From Pyrenula massariospora (taxonomy: Eukaryota; Ascomycota; Eurotiomycetes; Pyrenulales; Pyrenulaceae), in contig JAGFMI010000023.1 of assembly GCA_021030905.1 (NCBI GenBank), forward strand, positions 124,001-188,000: 64,000 nucleotides of DNA, in the 5' to 3' direction. Both the position numbers and the translations under genes were made by a program. Under the pieces are notes generated by a model. The model saw only the letters and a program-made list of their open reading frames with translations. It was not told the DNA's origin and did no database searches. Numbering within the stretch: the first letter of the stretch is position 1; each line of letters opens with the position of its first letter. Of this stretch, positions 1 through 11,258 are shown one piece after another.

Positions 1-846
1 AAGGTGTTGTTCTTGTTATTCTTTTCGGTTTTTTACAGGGAAGCTCGGCTCTCAGATCATACAGCTACCAAAAATATTTTAACCCCATGCAAAATGTTTC
101 TTCGTTGCATGATAGTCTCAGCTAAGCTTCACAAACAGGATCAAGTGTCTCTACCATAAAACTTGCAGGAATGATGAGACATTACTGTTACAAGAATGCT
201 TCCACGTCTTCTTCCTTTAACTTGTATACCAGCACCTTGAAGTCCCTGGAACGAAGTGAATATTTCTGTTCTTCTTCATCAGTACCTCACTCTCGCCAAG
301 CGCCCTACTGCCACCTTTTCTCCACGTATTATCCGGCTTAACGCTACTGACGGGGTATCAAGCCCGCTTCAAGATCTCCGAGTAGGTTTCTGTGGTATGG
401 TTTTCCTTTGTTTAGGAGTTATTAGGTTGGGGTGTTGTATACCAAACACGTCTCTGCTAAGTTGGGGGGGACGTTTACTCGTAAGACCGTGGTTCTTATG
501 TGTGCTATCGATGCTTCTGGTCTAGCTCTCAAGGGCCGGGGGTGCAAGGCAGGTCGGTAGTTGCTTGGGTAAGGGGTGTTTTAGGAGTAGTTCGGCGGGT
601 TGGGGAAAGGGCCTCGGAATCTTGCGCAATGCTCTCAGTTCAGTCTCGAGAGTTAGAGTATAGGATGGTAGGCTGGGAAAGCAATTAAAGGGAGTCAAGC
701 ACATGGGTGGATGTACTTGGGACAGAGGTTCTTGACGGGAAGAAATATAAACATAACGGTATCACGTTACGAAATGGGTATCTTTGACGTATATCCTAGA
801 CTCTGTTCCCTGAGCCCTGTATGTCATGCTCTCTGCTCTTTTGGTG
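1..846. other. Intergenic, no supported gene
   Basis: I see no convincing coding region here. Open frames are short, begin at non-ATG codons or lack recognisable motifs. This is the sequence 3' of RRP43, which ends at 847 on the minus strand, and is probably its 3' UTR plus intergenic DNA. Confidence 0.5.
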
Positions 847-1896
847 TCATCTGCTTTCCTCCAGCGCCTGTCCCAATATCTTCCTCCACTCCCTCCACCT
901 CTCACCCGCCACATTTACCACCTCTTCCAACTCCCCAATCCCAACAACATCACCTCCCCTCTTCTCAACCTTGACAACCTTCCACCCCTCCCCCTCCTTA
1001 CCCTGATCAACAACAACACCCCCCTCCTCTCCACAACACCCCTCCTCAAACCCATCCGGATCAACCAACACCCACCCCTTCGCCCTCCCCTCGCCCAGCG
1101 CAACAAAACTCACCCCAACCGGCCACCCCCTCAACCCCTCCCCCAACCGCCTCCCATGCTCTACCCTCGGATCACACACCACCCTCTCCCCATCCACATC
1201 CCACCCCGCCCCCGGCAAAACCGTATCCCTCAACGCCGCCTGCAGCGCCAGCCAGGCCGCGTCGAACGCGCTCCCATCCAGACTCAGAATGACAATATCA
1301 ATATACAACACCCAGTAGGCTTTCAACTCCTCCTCTTGCTCCTGTACCGCTATATCAGCACTCTTCTTCGGCCCGTAGATCCGCAGCAACGACAACGGCA
1401 CGAGCCGCGTTGTGCGCAGCAGCGCGAGCAGCCGGTGGCTGAGGGATTGCGCGTAGGCGCTGGGCGCTTGGCCGGCGGGGTGGGAGGGCGTGCAGCCGGT
1501 GCTGAGGTCGAGGTTGGGGACGAGGAGGTTTTGGGTCCAGAGCTCTTCTTCGTCGTCTGAGTCTGAGTCTGAGGCTTCTTTGGTTGTGGAGGTATGGCGG
1601 AGGCGGTGGTTTGGGATTTCTCTGACGTCGAGGATTTCGCCACGGACGCCGCAGACGACGGTTGTGTTGCCGAGGCGGAGGAGGGAGGAGCCGTGGGTGT
1701 GGGTTAGGGGGTGGAGGTTGAGGGATAGAGGGCGGGGGGTTAACGGGGAGCGGGTGTTTGGGCGGGTTGAGGAGGAGGAGGATAGATGGGCATGGAGGTA
1801 GGCGGTTGGGGTTAGGGAGGCGAGGTGGTGCGGTGGGAGGGGGAGGGATGTTTGGGGGTTGGATTGGTTATTGTTTGGGGTCCCAGTAGTAGACAT
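847..1896 (-). CDS. RRP43: Exosome complex subunit RRP43 (RNase PH-like)
   Basis: Single-exon 349-aa protein with a true ATG at 1896. The N-terminal half carries the RNase PH fold signature of the exosome ring: a GSSLLRLGNTTVVCGVRGEI strand-helix segment around residues 69-88, then LLVPNLDLSTGCTP around 124-137. This matches the Rrp43/EXOSC8 pattern of LGNTTV...VPNVDL. The family forms part of the six-subunit ring of the RNA exosome, which degrades and processes RNA 3'-5' in nucleus and cytoplasm; eukaryotic ring subunits are catalytically inactive scaffolds. The ORF includes an acidic insert (SDSDSDDEEE) and a Gly/Glu-rich C-terminal half. Rrp42 or Rrp45 are less likely because of the sequence around the VPN motif. 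Long open frames opposite this gene are shadows caused by its GC-rich third positions. Confidence 0.82.
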   Translation of the reverse strand: MSTTGTPNNNQSNPQTSLPLPPHHLASLTPTAYLHAHLSSSSSTRPNTRSPLTPRPLSLNLHPLTHTHGSSLLRLGNTTVVCGVRGEILDVREIPNHRLRHTSTTKEASDSDSDDEEELWTQNLLVPNLDLSTGCTPSHPAGQAPSAYAQSLSHRLLALLRTTRLVPLSLLRIYGPKKSADIAVQEQEEELKAYWVLYIDIVILSLDGSAFDAAWLALQAALRDTVLPGAGWDVDGERVVCDPRVEHGRRLGEGLRGWPVGVSFVALGEGRAKGWVLVDPDGFEEGCCGEEGGVVVDQGKEGEGWKVVKVEKRGGDVVGIGELEEVVNVAGERWREWRKILGQALEESR

Positions 1897-4800
1897 GGTG
1901 GGGAAGGTCGTGGGAGAAGGGAAGATTAGGTCATCTGATTGTTGAACATCTTCTATAGGCTCTTCAGGATCTTGAGTAAGAGAATGGCTTGAAATAGGGA
2001 GCTGTGACCCGGAGATGTTGCGATAGCGCGAATGTCCAATGCTCTGAGAATCGTAGAGCTGGAAAATATTCTGCCGTCGAGCGGTGAGGGTGGTGCAGAA
2101 TTGGGCCGCCTAAGCTGCTGTGGGTGTATGCCGTTAGATATGACAGTCCCTCGAGTTAAAGGAGTCCAGGGAAGCTTAAGGCGCGTTCTTCTATCACCAC
2201 TTTAAACTGTCTCTGCAATTCATTTGTAGAAACTCGAGGATTACAGACTGGGGACGATCTGCGTGCTGCTTTTGAAGGCTTCTGCGCGACGTTCGAGCAC
2301 TCAGGCGAAGAGATATCTCATGGACTTGCTTTCTCTCGAGACAGTGCCTTTCCCATCCCCAACGTATGTTCGTACCGCATACATTCAGTATTCACGTCCC
2401 GATCTCAACATGGATGCTGTCCGAGCGGAGCTTCTCACGAGACTCCCATCAATTCAATCTAATCCACTCGTATGCTGTCCGTAGATGATCAAGCGCAATA
2501 CCACGAAGCTATGCCAAAGCTATGGAAAGTTATTCGAGTTTCTCAATAATCTTTATCTTTCAGAAAAATCTCTGAAGTCACTGTCTTCTGTGCCCATTCT
2601 ATTGCCAGCATTATTAACAATCTCAGACGTGCATTACAGGAATGACTAAGGAGGCATAGGATCATGACATATGCGTTAGAAGGCAGAAATCACGACCACT
2701 GCAGGTAGCTTCAAGCACCTTAGCATCTCTAGAGAAGTATCGAAAAGCCAAATTCCGAACACATCAGAAGCCTCAAGGACGAGAAACCTCAATTTTGGAG
2801 GGTGATAACCTGGATAAGTACGGGAACCGGACATATGATACGTGTGTATCTTCTTATCTTTGATAATGTTGTATTAACACACAAAACTTACCTATCAAGA
2901 AACTTGGGCATAGATGAAGCTTCTCTAGTTTTACTAGAACCATTCGCTTCCCTCTAGTCGCCCATTCTCTCAAACTGCCGTCCTACCACCCCTTTTCTCC
3001 ATGCTTACCCAGAGCTCTCCCTCTTGCTCGCTTCCCTTTTGAATTAGCCATCTAACATCACAAAACATCCGATCCATGTCCGATCCTTCAGCTTATTCTA
3101 CCAGCAACCCTTGTTTGTTGTGTCGTTCCATTAATCCGGTCCTGCACCAAGTTTGGTCATCCTAGACGGTCCTAAATCAAGCCCAGCCTTGCAGGAACCC
3201 AACTGCAGGAATGTCTTACAAGAGCCTCGCAGTGTTGTACTGCTGAATGCGGTGTAACTTTTCCTGATAGACTACGCAACTGGCTAGAACCTGGCCAAGA
3301 CAGTAGAAGAAAGTTCGCAAGGCGGATTTCATTAAGTGGGGCTGAGAAGACTGTGGAAGGAAAACTGGCCGGGTCTTCATAAGTAAAAAGGGGGAAGCAG
3401 AAGTTGGGCATTGGGTTCGACCCATTATCGGTTGAGATACATGCTGATACCGCTATGGATCATCGCCGTGAGTGTTGGGCGAGATAGCGAAGCTGAATTT
3501 GAGACTAAACAGTTTATGATGTTCTGTTGTAAGCTGTCTGTTCTTGCATTGAGGGAATCGATACTGCCTGTAGGACAATAGCCTCATTCGAAGGAACCAA
3601 TTGAATAGCTCCGAGATAATCATCAACCTCATGGCCTGATCATGTCCTCTACGCCATCTCTCGAGGTTACTCTCCCATGCTGCACTCTCGCTAGGATTAA
3701 CACTGCCACTCGCCACATCTGGCACTCACACTCTTAGCACTAAGAACCTCAGCCTGGTCCGCAGAAATCATGTAGTCGCTGCCTTACTATCTTGTGTAGA
3801 CTATCTCAAAGTGGCCGATCGGAGGGTTGGACGACTTTTTGTCATTGGTTATCATGGTCTCGTAACCTGGTAGATTTACTCCGAGGCGCTTTCGGTGAAC
3901 TTACTAATATGGTGCCGAGCGCCGGAGAGAATGCGACGCTGTGTCATGGACTGAGGGGCAGCCTATGTAAATGTGCTGATTTCGAAGGTTCAAATGCACG
4001 ATGATATCGGTACAGCTCATACTCACGCGGATATGCCGAAACAGAGGAGAATCCGAGAGTGTGCTTTCGGACAATGAGAAAGTCAATAACAGTTTACCCT
4101 GGTCTCCTCATTCCCTGCAGAAGCAGAGCTGTTTTGGGAGAATGCGCCTACATGCTTCGAGAGGCAAGATAACAAATCATTATTCAGCATTACGAATAAC
4201 CACGAGAGGTGAAATGTCCTTGCAGGCATAATACTTTGCAAGTCGAGGTCTCTTGAAATCCATCATCCTAATCAATTCGCTGCTTAGTCTAGCCGGATTG
4301 GGGAAAAGCGCGGCGAGACCGTGGGAAAGGTTCTTAAGAAGTTACAGTTTCTCATTCTCCTTACGTCTACAAAGCAGCCTGGTCGGCCCCCAGAATTGAT
4401 ATTGCCATTTGTGTGGGCCAGCAGGTGCGGGAATTTGAACATGAATAGTCATGTGTTCACGGCATGTAAAAATTGGAAGCTATTCTGCATGGTCCTAATT
4501 TCTTCCACATGATGTACAACGCCCAGGGGTCCCATTGGGCGACCCTTCTTGAGCATTCAATTTTAGCCATGCGGAAGTCGCTTTTGGGCCCCAGACCAAA
4601 TTGCAGAGAAATTGTGCAAATTCTGCATGGAGATCCTCCAAGATATCATCTGGCTGAGACGCTAGCTTAGCCCTCTTCCATTCGTTTGTCTAGCTTGGGA
4701 CTGGAAATAACACTTGCATCGTCTACCGTGTTTACTACGAAAGAAAAGTGACAGAGGAGCAAACCAGGTAGCATGGAAAAGGTCTCAGGGATGCAGAGTC

Positions 4801-5254
4801 GGGAGGATAAGAAACGTCAGGTAGTTAGTTTAGTCTTTTGCATGACTGTCCTCGACAGTCCAAACGCAAGGCATCTTGCGTCGTCTAGCTGAGTGCAGGG
4901 AATGGCCTTCCGACGCGAACCTTTTGTAGAATAGGTTTTGACTTGGGAACCGAAAAGTGCAATACCTTGTTCAACCTGCAAGGCGCTGCATTTGCTCTAG
5001 CTCGTGCAGATAGACCCATCCAATGAATACTTTGATGCTATGGAAAAGAATCGTAAGTAAATCTCTCATTGCAGATCTTTCCTGGCTGCTCTCAGTGCGG
5101 TATCATCCCTTGTGATTGGGGCTGCTCTTTCAGGCGGAAGCAAGGCAGGAAATATAACAAGACCGAAAGCCCAACTTATGATCTGATCTAGCTCTTTCGC
5201 TTGATTAATTATACTCCTTGCTCAACACATCGGCCGCAGCACAACACAACGAAC
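1897..5254. other. Gene-poor 3.3-kb stretch
   Basis: No gene is supported between RRP43 and the membrane protein. The first few hundred bases must contain the RRP43 promoter. A short frame at 2263-2484 and several of 60-90 codons between 3172 and 4670 lack domains and splice support, so they may be remnants of decayed genes. The last 200 bases lead into the gene starting at 5255. Confidence 0.45.
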
Positions 5255-7802
5255 ATGTCTGAGACTCAAGCAGCCATCAACTACCCTGTTTATCTCGGTG
5301 TCTGGACAAACTGGTCTCTTGGAGGAAGAATCACGGGATCAACAATCACTTTGAATCATCACAATGGAGCGCTCCTCACGGCATTTCTGGCGGTATTCAT
5401 TACCTTTGCAGGGTCTAGACTCTGGCGTATCGTATGCTTTGTCATGCACCAAATACATCTCTCTGAGCCTGGTATCTCTCAAGATGGACTATATCACCAA
5501 CGTCAAGCAATTCTTCGTAACGCTAGCGATGAGAAAATTGGCTTTCTATTCCTTCTCCGAACCCTGTGGGCGTGGCGTCAAATAGCTTCCCGGCCGTTCA
5601 GTCGAATGATACCTGTCATTGGACTTTCTTTTCTTATTACTACAACTTTTGCGCTTGGTAGTATATTCTCATCAAGGATCAGTACGAGTATGGGAAACGA
5701 AGTGCTCATTTCAAGTCCGAACTGTGGAATCCCCCTCGTCAACTCATCTGCACATCCATCAGTGGAAAGTGTCAACGAGATTGACGGCCCATGGGTAGCT
5801 GAAAGGATGACATCATACGCCAACTACGTCCAACGATGCTATTTAGGCTCTTTAGAAACAGATTCTGCAGGACGAGACAGTTGTACACCGTTTATAAAAA
5901 GACAGATCTCCACTACAGTGGATCGGAACGCAAGTTGTCCCTTTGAACAGGAGATATGTCGTCATGAAACTGGCAATATTAAGCTTGATACAGGTTATCT
6001 TGACTCCCAAGCAGATATTGGATTGAATTCACCTGTCGACCTGCAATTCAAATTCCGAAAAGTTCTACAATGTGCGCCCTTGAAGAGCAAAAACTATCAA
6101 AAGGTTGCTTTCTATTCTCAAGACAAGCCTTATATGAGATACTTCTATGGATCTCAGAGTCACATCTATAACGGGACAAGGCTACCTTTTACTTTCTCAG
6201 TTGAGCAGCAATCGGCTGGGGAGCTGGCCTGGCGGCGATTCAATTCCCCAAATGCAGACTATGAAATCAAGTAAGTCATTTCACAGGAAACGTGGGGGTA
6301 TGTTAGAAATGTGCTGGTGCTAATTTGGATTAGTGTGCAGGGTTGCTTTATCTATAATGGATCTTGTAATGATGAATTTTCATCATTTACACCAATTAAA
6401 GAGCTCAAGCAGACTGATGGCGACGTGACCTTAATTTTCCTTTCGGCCAATGGGATTCGCTATATTGAACAAGTCGATGACGAGTGGTATGCTGCACACC
6501 AGCGCACCAGTGATACTATGCAAAACCCTGCATATTCAGGCTCATTACCTTATTATGTGTCAGATGAACCAGCCTCAGTTCTGGGATGCAAGGAGCAGTA
6601 CCAGAGCTGCGATCCAACTCTACCGCCTGGAGAAGGTTGTTCTTCGCTTGTTGGGTTTGAAACAATTAGTTTTGCTAACCAACCACCAACAACAAAAAGG
6701 GAAACTGCACTTTACTGGGGGATTACCGTATATAACTTACAAGATATGCTAAATACTATTCAGTCATCCGCTTTGACCGCCAGATTCAGTTTATCTCAGA
6801 GTATTCAGCCTTCATTACCAGTAGATCAGTGGCAGCGAGAAGTCGAGAATTGGCATAATATCATTTTATCTGCCTTTCAAGGTGCTGCTGTGGAGGTGGC
6901 AGTAGGACCAGGGAATCCTGAAATGCTAAAATATTTCTGGACAAAGCCAAGCAATGATGTGGAGCGACATCTTTGCAAGAACCAGGTACATGAATAGTCT
7001 CCTTTCGTCACCTGCTATGTTTTTGTTTTGTGCAAGGAGGTGTTTCGTGAGCTAACTTGGTCGGAAACTATGATTTCTTGATTCTCTATGCTTTTTGTTA
7101 CTGATGCTTGTGCAGAAAATCATCTCCACAGCATACACAAACTTCTCAACAATGTGGCTCTCCATTGTTCTTGTCATCGGGACGTTAGTTATAGTCCTTG
7201 AACTGTCATTGGAGGCAATTGTGGTCTGGCTGGAACGTCGCAAAATCATCAAATCCTCAAGCACAGAATGGTTCGGTAACGACACTCTCCAGCTCCAACG
7301 AATGGCCCACGAAGAGCTTGGGCTCGGCGACTGGAAGGGTTGTAGAGGAAAAGATGTTCCCGTCACACGAAAAGGTCAGCTTCTTGGAGTTTTCAGCTCC
7401 GCCGACCCAGAACACCTAAGGCTTGTGAATCCGAGTGCGGTTGACCAGAAACCCGAGATTGCGACCAACGTCGATGGAGAGGGCGACCAAGGTGACGTAG
7501 CTAATGGAAGCGAGACTGAAGTCAATGAAGGTCCATCCACCGCATCACAAGATGGCAGCCACGATAGCGTTGACCACAATAGCACCCACAATTCTCCGAT
7601 CGAGAACGAGGGCAATGTGCGCCTTGAAAGCATTGCGACAAGTCCTCTGGAAGACCAAGGAGCGACACCGCCTGACACTTCCGAGCAGCATCTGACTCCG
7701 CAGAATGAGACCCCGGCAAACTCACCAAATGCTTCACCAACGAGGCTTGATGCACCGATGGCACCTTATATCACGAACACGAAGGCGGGATCAGAGGTCT
7801 GA
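5255..7802 (+). CDS. Cys-rich multi-pass membrane protein, unknown function
   Basis: Three-exon model: 5255-6270, 6334-6985 and 7116-7802, giving 784 aa with all phases closing. The ATG at 5255 (MSETQAAIN) is the first in frame. Membrane segments are visible at about residues 36-55 (LLTAFLAVFITFAG), 113-135 (MIPVIGLSFLITTTFALGSIF), and near 565-590 in exon 3 (SIVLVIGTLVIVLELSLEAIV). Between the second and third lies a large, probably extracellular region of about 430 residues with many cysteines (e.g. CKEQYQSCDPTLPPGEGC) and N-glycosylation sites. The tail after the last segment is cytosolic-looking, acidic and Ser/Thr/Asn-rich. Intron 1 uses GTAAGT with acceptor GATTAG; intron 2 uses GTACAT with acceptor TGTGCAG. 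This architecture recurs among lineage-restricted fungal membrane proteins, but I do not recognise a characterised family. Confidence 0.72.
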
Positions 7803-8417
7803 GATTGTAACAGCGCCCAACGGTGACCCTGTCTGTCCCTACCTAGACATTTACGCCCCTATGCGTTTCTTACATGATTGTCCTGGACCGTCTTTTCTCA
7901 ACGGCGGTGCTGGATATGGCACGGAACTGTACTTCGCTCATTTGGCAAGGCTATGGTCACAGGCTTCCTCTTTCTCCTGTTTGGTCAACTTGAAGACATT
8001 CTCTGCTTTTCTCACGGCCAAAATGATTCCTGATCTTCTTGAGTAGGTGTAGAATCCAATGCACATTCATGGCAAACCTAAATATTCTCACATCCCGTGC
8101 AGATACTGGCTTAAACAAAGACTAGCAGAAACAATAGCCCCGAGCAGCCAGAAGTCTCGGCACCTTCTATGCCCATTCTCGCTCTAAAGCTATAAGTCGA
8201 ACGCCAGCTTCATTTTATAGTAATGACAGCCCGTATTCGCAGTAGTCGCAAGCTCTTCCTCAACAAGCCCCCTCTTCGTCCTCTTCTCCATAGAACGACT
8301 AGCTCTGAGGCAGAGCACCAAGGTAGCTAACAAAAGTAAATAGGCTCCGTGCCCATCTTTTCAATCCATAATGAATTCCCGGTGACGATCCGCCATGTCC
8401 GGTGTAGCTCTCGCGCT
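7803..8417. other. Intergenic between convergent genes
   Basis: This stretch lies between the 3' ends of the membrane protein (+) and the Pth11-like receptor (-). I see nothing else in it; it probably holds both 3' UTRs. Confidence 0.5.
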
Positions 8418-9760
8418 TCACATCGTCTGTGCCGTCGCAACGACTAGGCCGAGACCCAGATCGCTCTGCGACGCGCCCTGCAGCCCGTCTCCAGCACCCG
8501 CTCCCCCCTTCTCCGCCTCCACCTCCTCTCCTTCTCCAACTACCACAGCGCTGCTTTTCCTCGACATCTTCGCTCCCTCCACCAAGGCTTTTGCTTCCAC
8601 CCCCTCATTGTAGTCCATGATTATGATACTCCTGGCCTGCGTATGCGTAGCGCTCAGGTTGAATCTCGCCCCGCTGCTGCCGCTCCTGCTCCGGGTGAAG
8701 ATCGAGGAGGCCATGTGTGCCGAGTAGATCCAGACGGGGCGCCAGGTCGGGGCGGAAGCGACGATGATGGCCAGACAGACCTCGGCCGGCGTGGCGTACG
8801 CGGACTTCCAAAAGCTCCAGGACGGGTCCTGCGAGGAGTAGTCGAGATAGTAAACGATGCGGATGAGGCTGACGACGAAGGTGCTGTGCGAGATTAGCGT
8901 GAGAGCAGCGGACCGGTTGGGGGAAGAGTCGTACAGCCCACCGAGCATGAAGATCATGGAAATGGCGAGCCTCCTCTTAAACGTTGTCCGCAGGCGCCAA
9001 ACCGGCGGCATCGGTAGTACTAGGATGTACACGTCCGTGACCACATTCAAGATCGCCGTCGCCCAGTAGAACTGCACGTCATTGATACATTTCGCCGGCA
9101 CGAGGTCGTCGTAAAAGCCGCGGACTGGGCTACAGGCGAAGATGGCGACCAGGGTGTTGGCAATGCACATGCAGGATACGAAAACAACGCCTGCCCAGCA
9201 TAAGAGGCGGAAACGCGGGGTGATGAAGATACGGAGGTAGAGGAGTAGGATAGATAGCTTGATAACGGGGTAGCAGGCGAGGTTGAGAATATTGAAGGCG
9301 TAGTTAAGCTGAGATGGACTTTAAGTATGGGGAAGACAGCAGTAGAGAAAGGGACACACCTTTGGGAACAAGATTTTCTGGGATGGCGTCAATGCCATCC
9401 AGTGCTCCCCGAGACCGGCATCAAAGACTGTTCTGAGTTATTATGTTGAGACCCATAGAAGCTCCGCTTGACATACCGTATATAAGCGAGACAATGAACG
9501 ATCCGACGGCAATGCTCTAACACAAGATCAGTAGACATCCAAATCTCCCAACTACAGGCACGTACTGATCCACCCAGGAATGTCCAGTCATCACGAGCGA
9601 GACCTAGCTTTGTGATATTGCGCGAAAAAACACGGAGAACCATGCAAACCGCTGCAACGATGATCAAGACAATATAGAAGCCGCGAAGGCCATCACTATG
9701 ATTCTCGCCTATGGGGGGCCCCTGGTGATCCACCAACTTCCGGGACTGTAGAGCAGACAT
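8418..9760 (-). CDS. Pth11-like receptor (fungal rhodopsin-domain membrane protein)
   Basis: Five-exon model on the minus strand: 9760-9566, 9516-9477, 9427-9360, 9308-8935 and 8883-8418, giving 380 aa with all phases closing. The last intron is 51 nt and in frame, so it can be read through unnoticed. The protein shows the fungal rhodopsin-domain layout with seven hydrophobic stretches: GFYIVLIIVAAVCMVLRVFSR, then LARDDW, SIAVGSFIVSLIYG, NYAFNILNLACYPVIKLSILLLYLRIF, a VVFVSCMCIANTLVAIFACSP helix, and ATAILNVVTDVYILVLPMPPVWRL. The D-D-W after helix 1 and the LPMPPVWRL end of helix 6 are typical. Pth11 of Magnaporthe is a surface-sensing receptor, but most family members have unknown ligands. 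The cytosolic tail is Gly/Glu/Ala-rich. A second member lies at 35380-36900. Confidence 0.85.
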
Positions 9761-11258
9761 AAGAATTGAGGCTCAACGCAAGTGTCTCTCGGACAACGTG
9801 CTTCACATGTGGTGTTGCTAAACCAGCGGAAAGGAGATAGTCAAATAACTCGAAGCATGCCAAAGAAGAAAAGCAAGTAAAATGGCCGGTGAGCAATATT
9901 TCAAAGCCCAGGAATTCTCACCTGTCCTACCTCATCTACCTCTCTACGCTCTCCTGAGCCCATCTCGAATTCCTGGCGCACGCTCAGCTCTGCCCGCCGC
10001 AGCCTTACCTCCTCCTTCCCCTTCTATCAAAGCATCAAAGAAAAGAACGACTCAACCTCTTACATGCCCTGAGCCTGTAACACAGCGCCCAGAACACAGC
10101 GCCCAGAACGCCGCCTTACGCCCTGCCTTCGAAGAGGCGACCGTCCATCATAGGCTGGTGATCAACACGCAATATATAGACTGGGTATGGCAGCAAGATC
10201 GATCGCAACCTTTATGTAGATCGCTTAGCTGCTGGCAATTCACCTACCTCCTTGGCCCCTCATGCGCCGAGTCAGCCTGTGCGACTGCAGAGCCTGCTCT
10301 TCGCACGCACCAAAATGAATGATCGTCCTCCCGGGGGCTAATGGCTTGTGAAGTTTCTTTCTTTTGTGTGCGAGGCTAAGAAATGAGTAGCGCCCATTGA
10401 GCATGCGAAGCGGCTCTCGAACCCAGATACGCACGGTCCAAATTCGAACAGGCTGGAGAAGAGGCATTTTTATTATTGGCGAGATGTGAGGTTTATCTCT
10501 GCCACAGTTTTGATAAGCCTCGAAGCCTAGATAGACATCAGGCTACGGCATCCCACATTGAGGACCTGCAGAAAATAATCCACCAGAATAATGTAAAAAT
10601 CTGCCTCTGCATGTTCAATGACTAATTTGAAGAGCTGTCTATGAGACTACCTAATTACTTAGATGCCTGTGTACAGAAAACTCTTCGTAATAATTGTACA
10701 TATTACTGTCTGTAGATAGCCGTGCATACGTTCTCCTATACAGAACAGTCTACAGACAGTCGCAAAAATAATTAGTATACAGAGCCGTCCCCGGACATGC
10801 ACACAGCTAGTTTACTCACCGTACAGGACTGTCCGCAGACAGACACACAGCCAATTAGTACACAGAACTCTCTACAGGACACCCTCCATATCAACAATTG
10901 AATACGCAGAGACAGGTTCTCATATTATTTTCATAGATCGGGTTCTCAACATAGAATACGGAATACAGGATCCGCGATGCAGCGGACGACTCCACTTCCT
11001 CCGCCGTGGCAGAGGCTAGCAATAGAAAGCTGAAGGACGGAGGAGCAAACCGCCATTATATCCTAGGCGTAGCATCGGCTCTTTATTTTCTCGATGCTGC
11101 GAGTATCGCTTTACCCGATGGAGCGACAGCCAAATCTCATCCATGTTCAGTGTCCTCCGCGCCACGGCAATGCCTAGCTCCCTCGGTGTGATTTAGCATG
11201 TTTAGCAATAGATAGAAAATGATCATAAGGTGCAGGTGTATGAAAGGCATTGAGGCAT
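9761..11258. other. Intergenic, contains a degenerate repeat
   Basis: An ATG-initiated open frame of 146 codons at 9882-10322 has no motif and includes a 14-bp direct duplication near 10081-10108; I doubt that it is expressed. The region 10670-10880 contains imperfect repeats listed separately. Nothing else is evident. Confidence 0.4.
10736..10880. repeat. Degenerate 39-44 bp tandem repeat
   Basis: A unit beginning near tacagaac...gtc and ending in an (a)attagta-like tail recurs with its CAG at about 10741, 10780, 10824 and 10863, giving spacings of 39, 44 and 39 bp. A looser related copy may start at 10674. The copies differ mostly by transitions. Just upstream, actgtctgtaga at 10705-10716 is exactly inverted at 10749-10760. 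This could be a decayed minisatellite or the remains of a small inverted-repeat element. Confidence 0.55.

Noticed and set aside
826-1560. Plus-strand frame of 244 codons
   Set aside because: It lies antisense to RRP43, begins at a non-ATG-supported position and consists of Pro/Leu/His-rich low complexity generated by the GC-rich third positions of the real gene.
3390-3435. tRNA gene suggested by a B-box-like ggttcgaccc at 3415
   Set aside because: The flanking bases do not form a T-stem and no A-box or acceptor stem is found at a suitable distance.
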